Source: Pelagomonas calceolata (lineage: Eukaryota > Sar > Pelagophyceae > Pelagomonadales > Pelagomonadaceae). Taken from it: 64,000 nucleotides of DNA. Below are positions 58,985-64,000 of this stretch, piece by piece; the first letter of the stretch is position 1; each line of letters opens with the position of its first letter. The notes under the pieces are model-generated. The model was not told the DNA's origin and made no database searches. It was given only the letters and a program-made list of their open reading frames with translations. The DNA is taken from assembly GCA_918797485.1 (NCBI GenBank), contig CAKKNE010000001.1:2108001-2172000 (forward strand), read 5' to 3'. Both the position numbers and the translations under genes were made by a program.

Positions 58985-60874
58985 CTAGTGCATGTGCGCC
59001 GCGCCGCCGTGCGCGTGGAAAAGGTGCTCGCCGTGGCCGTGGCCGTGCTCGTGGTGGTGGTCCGTCGCCACGGGCGGCAGCTCGTGGGGCGTCTCGTACT
59101 GCGAGGCCGCGGCGGCGGCGTCCTCGGCGACCATGAGGGGCACGGCGTAGCCCTCGTATCGGCGCGCGCCGTCCGGCTTCGACGCGTCCTGTGGCGCGTC
59201 CTTCGTCAGGACGGGCATGTAGGCCCACCGGCCTTCGACGCGCACGCGCGCGGTCGCGTCGGCCTGCCCGAGCAGTTTCCTAGAAGCGTCGGCGGCGAAG
59301 GCCTCGGTCCACGTCTTCGTGGGCACGCCCTCCGTCGCCTGTTCCGCGGCCCAGAAGGGCACCGCCACGGACGGGTCGACGCTCTGCACGGCGGCCTCCA
59401 ACAAAGCGCCAAAGGCCGCGAAGTTGGAATCTAACGTAGAATGCGTCCGCGAGAGGCCCGTCGCCTGGAGCGCCGCGGCCGGCTTCTTGACCTCGCCGTC
59501 GAAGCCGAGCGCCGCGCGCCGCTCCAAACCAAGAGCCTGGCCGACGAAGCGCTGGCCGAAGGTCTCCCAATCCGTTTGATCGCCCTTGACCTCCAGCCGG
59601 TGGCCGCCGACGTCTCGCACCTCGCTTGGTACCCTTAGAGGTTTAGACTTCTCGACGAGGTCCGCGGCCGCGTCCGCGCCGACCTTCCCCGCGAGGAGGT
59701 CGTGGTCCTCGCCGTCGGCGCCGAGGAGCGCGTGCGCGGCCCAGAGCTCGTCCATGCTCCGGAAGGCGGGACCGTACTTTTGGCGCCCCCGCGCCGCCGG
59801 CGTCTCGTACAACTTCACAATGGCTTGGAGGAACCGCGACCGGTCGGCGGGCGTGAGCGCCGTCGCCGCGCGCCGCGCGTGCCGCACGTCGACCTGAAAT
59901 ATGGCCTTGCCTCCCTTGGTTTCGACGGCGAGCGTGTAGGCGCCGGGCTCCGTTAACGTGGCGTTGCCCACGACGACGCGGCGGCCGGCGCCGAGCTCGA
60001 TCGGTTGCTCGCATTGCTCCTCGTGCCCGTGGTCGTGTCCGTGGGCTTCGGGCGCGCCGTGGTCGTGCTCATGACTCTCGGGCGCGCCGTGGTCGTGTGC
60101 ATGAGCCTCGGGCGCGCCGTGGTCGTGCCCGTGGGCCTCACTCGCGCCATGGTCGTGCTCGTGACTCTCGGGTGCGCTGTGGTCGTGCCCGTGACTCTCG
60201 GGCGCGCCGTGGTCGTGCTCGTGACTGTCGGGCGCGCCGTGGTCGTGCTCGTGACTCTCGGGCGCGCCGTGGTCGTGAGCGTGGGCCTCGCCGTGGGCGT
60301 GGTGCGCGTGTCCGGCGTCGCCGTGGGCGTGGTCCGCGGCGCCACCGTGGTCGTGCGCATCAGACTCGCCGTGCGCGTGGTGCGCGTGGCAGTCGCCGCC
60401 GTGGCAGTGGTGCGAGTGCCCGTCGCCCCCGTCGTGCGCGTGCCCCTGGTCCGCGTCCGGCGCCCGCTGGAGTTTGAGGGAGTAAGTATCGTGGTCGTGG
60501 CCGCGCTCCGCCGCCTCGGCTTCTGCGAGCGTCGCTTCGAGCCGGGCGCGCTCTTCCTTTAACCACGCCGCGCGGTCGGCCGGCGGCGCCTGGCCCAGCG
60601 AGTGCGCGATGGCCGCGAGCTCAGACGCGATTTGTAAGGTGTTCGCCGCGGCGTCGAGCTGCGCCTCATGATCCGCGTCGGAGCGTGTCACGACGAGTAC
60701 CGTCTCGCGGTACGGCTCGACGACGCAGCCGGCGACGCAGTCTTCCACGCCGTACGCGTTCTTCGCGACGAGGCTTAGCTGGAAAGGTCCGTCGTCGTCG
60801 GCGTGGTGGTGGCCCTTGTGCGCGTGGACTGCGCCCGCGGCGAGCACCAGCCAAGCGTAGGCTGTGCGGCGCAT
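58985..60874 (-). CDS. Secreted His-rich protein with tyrosinase-like C-terminal domain
   Basis: 629 residues from MRRTAYAWLVLAAGAVHAHK, with a clear signal peptide. Residues about 160-300 are His-rich, starting HSHHCHGGDCHAHHAHGE and continuing as about ten copies of a decapeptide like HDHGAPESHE. A beta-sandwich-like stretch follows (GRRVVVGNATLTEPGAYTLA). Then comes a domain like the hemocyanin/tyrosinase fold (LTPADRSRFLQAIVKLYETP; NFAAFGALLEAAVQSVDPSV then AVPFW). The wHR copper-ligand position of tyrosinases appears as AFG here, so the copper site is probably lost. The C-terminus is again His-rich (HHHEHGHGHGEHLFHAHGGA). Likely an extracellular or vacuolar metal-binding protein; it is divergent from a ferroportin-like gene. 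Confidence 0.7.
   Translation of the reverse strand: MRRTAYAWLVLAAGAVHAHKGHHHADDDGPFQLSLVAKNAYGVEDCVAGCVVEPYRETVLVVTRSDADHEAQLDAAANTLQIASELAAIAHSLGQAPPADRAAWLKEERARLEATLAEAEAAERGHDHDTYSLKLQRAPDADQGHAHDGGDGHSHHCHGGDCHAHHAHGESDAHDHGGAADHAHGDAGHAHHAHGEAHAHDHGAPESHEHDHGAPDSHEHDHGAPESHGHDHSAPESHEHDHGASEAHGHDHGAPEAHAHDHGAPESHEHDHGAPEAHGHDHGHEEQCEQPIELGAGRRVVVGNATLTEPGAYTLAVETKGGKAIFQVDVRHARRAATALTPADRSRFLQAIVKLYETPAARGRQKYGPAFRSMDELWAAHALLGADGEDHDLLAGKVGADAAADLVEKSKPLRVPSEVRDVGGHRLEVKGDQTDWETFGQRFVGQALGLERRAALGFDGEVKKPAAALQATGLSRTHSTLDSNFAAFGALLEAAVQSVDPSVAVPFWAAEQATEGVPTKTWTEAFAADASRKLLGQADATARVRVEGRWAYMPVLTKDAPQDASKPDGARRYEGYAVPLMVAEDAAAAASQYETPHELPPVATDHHHEHGHGHGEHLFHAHGGAAHMH
60005..60470 (-). 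repeat. His-rich decapeptide repeat array in coding sequence
   Basis: A 30-bp unit (ggcgcgccgtggtcgtgctc on plus, then about 10 more bases) repeats about ten times between 60040 and 60280, encoding HDHGAPESHE-like units with Glu/Asp/Gly/Ala changes. A more irregular His-rich part covers 60280-60470. Confidence 0.85.
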
Positions 60875-61223
60875 CGGTGCTGGTCGTGCGCGCCGTGCGT
60901 GCACAGTTTCGCTTCTAAAATGGGTCGCGCGTGCAGCCAGCGATGCCGGTGCTCTGTCTTCGCGTTTGTGCGTGCAACGAGAGACTCTGCGCTGCACTCG
61001 ATGCAATTGCCTCTGCGAGCAGCTTGCCTCTCTGCGACACGTGCTCAAAGCAAACGGACTGCTTAACTTGCGGCAGAGGTCTTGCTTCGCTGAAACGAGG
61101 ACGCCAGAGCGCCGCAGGAATTCGTGGCACCGCGCTCGTTGCACCGCAGCATCAGATTCAAGTACAACTTGTGAGCTGCAGGCCTGAAGCCTGAAGTACT
61201 CCACCAACGAGACGACAGCAGCG
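60875..61223. promoter_or_regulatory. Shared divergent promoter of the His-rich and ferroportin-like genes
   Basis: Only 349 bp separate the two start codons. Co-regulation, for example by metal status, is plausible from layout only; I do not recognise a specific binding site. Confidence 0.4.
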
Positions 61224-62603
61224 ATGGGTCGCGGCGGCGCCTTGACGCGGACGCAGCTGCGGGCACAGATTCAAAACGGCAAGCTCACGAGGAAACAACT
61301 TTGGGCGCCGCGGTGGATGCTGGCCGCGCACGCCTTCCAGTGCGTCGGCGACCGCTCGTGGGGCCTCTTCCTACCGCTCTACCTCGCGGAACTCCGACCT
61401 GGAAGCGTCGCGCCCGTTGCTGTGATAGAAGTCGTGCGCTACGGCTTCGGCATGCTCTTCGCGACGAAGGTCGCGGAGTGGTGCGAGACGCAAGGACACT
61501 CAAAAGTACTGCGGCGGCTGCTGATCTGCGAGAACTTGGGGGTGGTGCTGGGGGCCTTGTTGTCGCGGGCGGCGCTCGGGGATCTCGGGAATCCGGCCTT
61601 CTGGGCCGCGGCTGTTTTTTTTGGCGTCGACGCGGTGTGCTCGTCAGCCTTACAAACGCTCGTCGGCAAGGTGGCCGTGCGGTCTCTATCATCTTCCATC
61701 CAAGCGACGCGGCTCGCGGAAACGAACGCGCGACTCGTTAGATTAGACATGGCCGTGGCCCTGTCGTGTCCGTTGGTCGTGGGCTACTTATCCAAAAGAC
61801 ACGGCGGGCTCCGAGGCCTGCATTGTCACGACGACGACTGCCACGCGCACCACTTCGGGGCGGCGGCGGCGTTAGCTGTTTCTCATGTGATTGGCGGTGT
61901 TGCCGTTTTCATATGTAGCGGCAAGTTCCGGTCGTGCCTCAGCGACAGTCCGCCGCCCTCGCCGCGATCGGTCATCCCCAAGTCACCTTCCAAATTAGAA
62001 GGTCTAAATGCGGTAAAGAAGCTGGACCCCTTCGCGCGCGGGTGCCTGGACTGCTACTGTTTATTGTATTTCACGGTACTGAGTCCGCACGGCGTCACGG
62101 TGGCCTGGTTACGAGGAGTGCGGCGCACGGACGCGGCCGTGATTGGCTTATTTCAGACGCTCGCCCAGGGCGCTGGTTTATTGGCGACGTTTTTCACACC
62201 ATTCGTCGTGGAGCGGACGGGCGCGCGAAAAGCCGCGCGCGTCTCGAACGCGGCGCAAGTTTTGTGTGCGGCTTTATCTGTCTTCGCTCTGTACCATGGC
62301 CACGAGAAGGTATTTTTAGCTGGTTTATGTGCGTCGCGGTTTGGCTTGTGGGCCTTCGATCTGCTGGAACGGGAGATTCTGCAGACGGCCGCGCGGAGCG
62401 ACGACCAGTGCATGGCGCTCTTCGCGGAGCAGTCGCGGCGCACGTCGGCGGCGTCGTTACTTATATTCGGGGCGTCGGCCTACCTCTCGGACGCCGAAAA
62501 ATTCCCCTACCTCCTCGGCGCGTCGCTCGCGACGCTCGTCGTGTCGATGCTCGTGCTCGACCGCGGCGCGCGGCGCGCGGACGCGCTCGCGAAGCGGGAC
62601 TAA
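61224..62603 (+). CDS. Ferroportin-like metal exporter (SLC40 family)
   Basis: 459 residues, single exon. Family features include CVGDRSWGLFLPLYLAELRP (helix 1 with GDR.W), ICENLGVVLGALLSRAAL, AETNARLVRLDMAVALSCPL (the N.R.D motif of helix 5), GLFQTLAQGAGLLATFFTPF and SRFGLWAFDLLEREILQTAA. Ferroportins move Fe2+ (or Ni/Co in plant IREG2) out of the cytosol or into vacuoles. A loop between helices 5 and 6 holds LHCHDDDCHAHHFG, a probable metal site whose HCHxxDCHAHH pattern recurs in the divergent neighbour. Confidence 0.85.
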   Translation: MGRGGALTRTQLRAQIQNGKLTRKQLWAPRWMLAAHAFQCVGDRSWGLFLPLYLAELRPGSVAPVAVIEVVRYGFGMLFATKVAEWCETQGHSKVLRRLLICENLGVVLGALLSRAALGDLGNPAFWAAAVFFGVDAVCSSALQTLVGKVAVRSLSSSIQATRLAETNARLVRLDMAVALSCPLVVGYLSKRHGGLRGLHCHDDDCHAHHFGAAAALAVSHVIGGVAVFICSGKFRSCLSDSPPPSPRSVIPKSPSKLEGLNAVKKLDPFARGCLDCYCLLYFTVLSPHGVTVAWLRGVRRTDAAVIGLFQTLAQGAGLLATFFTPFVVERTGARKAARVSNAAQVLCAALSVFALYHGHEKVFLAGLCASRFGLWAFDLLEREILQTAARSDDQCMALFAEQSRRTSAASLLIFGASAYLSDAEKFPYLLGASLATLVVSMLVLDRGARRADALAKRD

Positions 62604-62627
62604 GGTATTCGGTCGTAGTAACGGTAC

Positions 62628-63329
62628 TTAGTAGTCCCCCACGTGGAACGCGTACTCGACGACGCGGCGGACCATCTCCGGCGGGAGACGCGGGAACTTG
62701 GGGACGAACGTAGCGGTGATGGCGTTGAGGTGGTTGCGCTCGTATCGCTTGAAGCCGCCGGCGGCCCGGATTTTCTGTACGTACGCAATGTCCGTCCCCG
62801 TGGGGAGAGCTGCGCCGGCGCGGAAAAAAATCGGGTACAGTTTATGATACATACCCACATTTCTGGTAAAGATAGCAGCTTCAAGCGGCGTCCTACCATA
62901 TTGATTAGTCAGGTTCACATCTCCGCCCGCTCTGATGAGCTCCTGGACCATGGCTTTTACTCTCAAATTATCATAATCTGACATAAATACATAATGTAAC
63001 GCTGATTGACGGCCATTGGTGGTGTAATTCGGGTCAGCGCCCGCGTCTAAGAGCAGTGGTACGAACTCTGGGTGGCTGAGGATTGCCCAGTGCAAAGGCG
63101 TCACATTGGCACTGTTTCCCACGTTTACATTGGCTCCGCTAGCTATGAGCAACTCGATGCAAGCGACTCGGTCTCCTCCTTCTACGCCTCCGCACAAATA
63201 GTGGAGAGGTGTGAAGCCGTACGGCGGATCCGCCGCGTTTGGCGAGACGCCATCCTCGAGCGCTCGTCGCAAAGCGTCGACGTCCCCGGAGGTTGCGGCC
63301 CTGTGTATCGGTAGTGATGGTACTTCCAT
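62628..63329 (-). CDS. Ankyrin-repeat protein
   Basis: 233 residues from MEVPSLPIHRAATSGDVDAL. Four to five ankyrin repeats are visible: ALRRALEDGVSPNAADPPYG FTPLHYL-type, ACIELLIASGANVNVGNSAN, FVPLLLDAGADPNYTTNGRQ, and ELIRAGGDVNLTNQYGRTPL. A C-terminal helix (LPPEMVRRVVEYAFHVGDY) resembles the short tail found in many algal and giant-virus-type ankyrin proteins. It mediates protein binding; the partner is unknown. It is convergent with the ferroportin-like gene, 24 bp apart. Confidence 0.88.
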   Translation of the reverse strand: MEVPSLPIHRAATSGDVDALRRALEDGVSPNAADPPYGFTPLHYLCGGVEGGDRVACIELLIASGANVNVGNSANVTPLHWAILSHPEFVPLLLDAGADPNYTTNGRQSALHYVFMSDYDNLRVKAMVQELIRAGGDVNLTNQYGRTPLEAAIFTRNVGMYHKLYPIFFRAGAALPTGTDIAYVQKIRAAGGFKRYERNHLNAITATFVPKFPRLPPEMVRRVVEYAFHVGDY

Positions 63330-63761
63330 CTATTTGTCGACGGCTAAGCAAAGGTGCCCGCTCAGTTGCTTTTTTAATTGCTTAAATTGCCACTCAGTGG
63401 CACTTACTCGCCTGGGCACGTGACAAGGCTCTATCTGATGAACCGTTGGTGGCGCCGGGCGGTCCTTTTGCGCCGCGCGCGCGTCGCGCCTGCAAACCCG
63501 TTTTGATACATGAGGACATACCAGGTAAGGTACATGGGATATATATATGGGCCCATATATATATTCTATGTGCTTTCTATAAATATATCGCGGAGCAAGG
63601 GGAACGAAAGCCGCCCGGAGGCTGCTATATATAATAATATATAAATATATACACTCCCCATGGCGGTCCATTCCGCGCCCGTGCCACTGACGGTCCCCCC
63701 GTATTCGAGCGTAATTAGCCTGGAGGACCCGTTGGCCCTGAGGTCATACACAACACAGAAC
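63330..63761. other. AT-rich spacer with a 26-bp palindrome (63539-63564)
   Basis: A perfect palindrome of AT-repeat arms around GGGCCC at 63539-63564, followed by further ata/tat runs near 63581-63655. No gene is supported. Confidence 0.6.
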
Positions 63762-64000
63762 TTAAAAGTACCCCCCACCCGCCGCCCGCCGTCGAATCGA
63801 ACCCTTCCGCCTCCGCGCCTCGACGGCCGCCCGGAAGCCGTCCATGCTCATGGCCCCCGCCGCGTCGTCGATCAAGTCCCGGCCCATCCGGCGACCGGCC
63901 GTCGACACGCGAGCCCCTACGCGTACGCGGCAGCGCGACCGCAGGTGCCTTAATTCCAACTCGTTCAACGCTCCCAAGTTCTCGTTCGCCCGCCTCAGCT
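63762..64000 (-). CDS. Partial protein running off the right edge
   Basis: The minus-strand frame is open to the window end and reads LRRANENLGALNELELRHLR, then VSTAGRRMGRDLIDDAAGAM and a basic C-terminus ending AAGGGYF. No ATG within the window; no family recognised. Confidence 0.45.
   Translation of the reverse strand, partial: LRRANENLGALNELELRHLRSRCRVRVGARVSTAGRRMGRDLIDDAAGAMSMDGFRAAVEARRRKGSIRRRAAGGGYF

Overview
The window looks like nuclear DNA of a GC-rich eukaryotic alga, most likely a pelagophyte-type stramenopile such as Aureococcus. Four things support this. Genes alternate strands with divergent and convergent spacing and there are no operons. Many proteins start with a signal peptide followed by a plastid presequence with the AFAP/AFVGP-type motif used by algae with secondary red plastids. 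Coding regions are interrupted by short introns that carry terminal inverted repeats, target-site duplications and a shared CGCCATCGACGCG core; these are introner elements, known from Aureococcus and Micromonas. Many introns also use GC-AG instead of GT-AG borders. The species call is inference; no marker gene is present.

Layout. 0-7 kb: an unknown three-exon gene, a low-complexity protein with an SH3-like end, and a PC-esterase/TBL-like gene cut by eight introns. 7-11 kb: a small helical protein, three tandem units each with a tRNA-Pro(CGG)-like gene, a membrane protein and a rearranged tRNA-like locus. 11-17 kb: an unknown gene, acetyl-CoA synthetase, a zinc-finger fragment and a 1.9 kb non-coding island. 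17-31 kb: a small membrane protein, a large 2OG-Fe(II) oxygenase-like protein, the mitochondrial ADP/ATP carrier, a PX-like coiled-coil protein, a kinesin-3-like motor with FHA domain, a JmjC/cupin protein, an A-type Fe-S assembly protein and a U-box/Sel1 protein. 31-40 kb: an internally duplicated plastid membrane protein, an EF-hand protein, a class II histone deacetylase and a BK/Slo-like potassium channel. 40-53 kb: a run rich in plastid-targeted proteins, including a pair of paralogues, two thylakoid-lumen candidates and a His-rich small protein, with a nickel/cobalt transporter among them. 53-64 kb: a SWIM-type zinc protein, a cytochrome P450, a SET-like protein, a His-rich tyrosinase-like secreted protein divergent from a ferroportin-like transporter, and an ankyrin protein.

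The most informative features are the introners. One family has TIRs TGTGTGGAAATC/GATTTCCACACA, 8-bp duplications that supply the splice donor, and insertions in both orientations. A second notable feature is a metal-binding motif, HCHxxDCHAHH, shared by the ferroportin-like protein and its divergently transcribed His-rich neighbour. Exon structures were worked out by hand from frame continuity and splice borders, so individual borders may be off by a few codons where noted.
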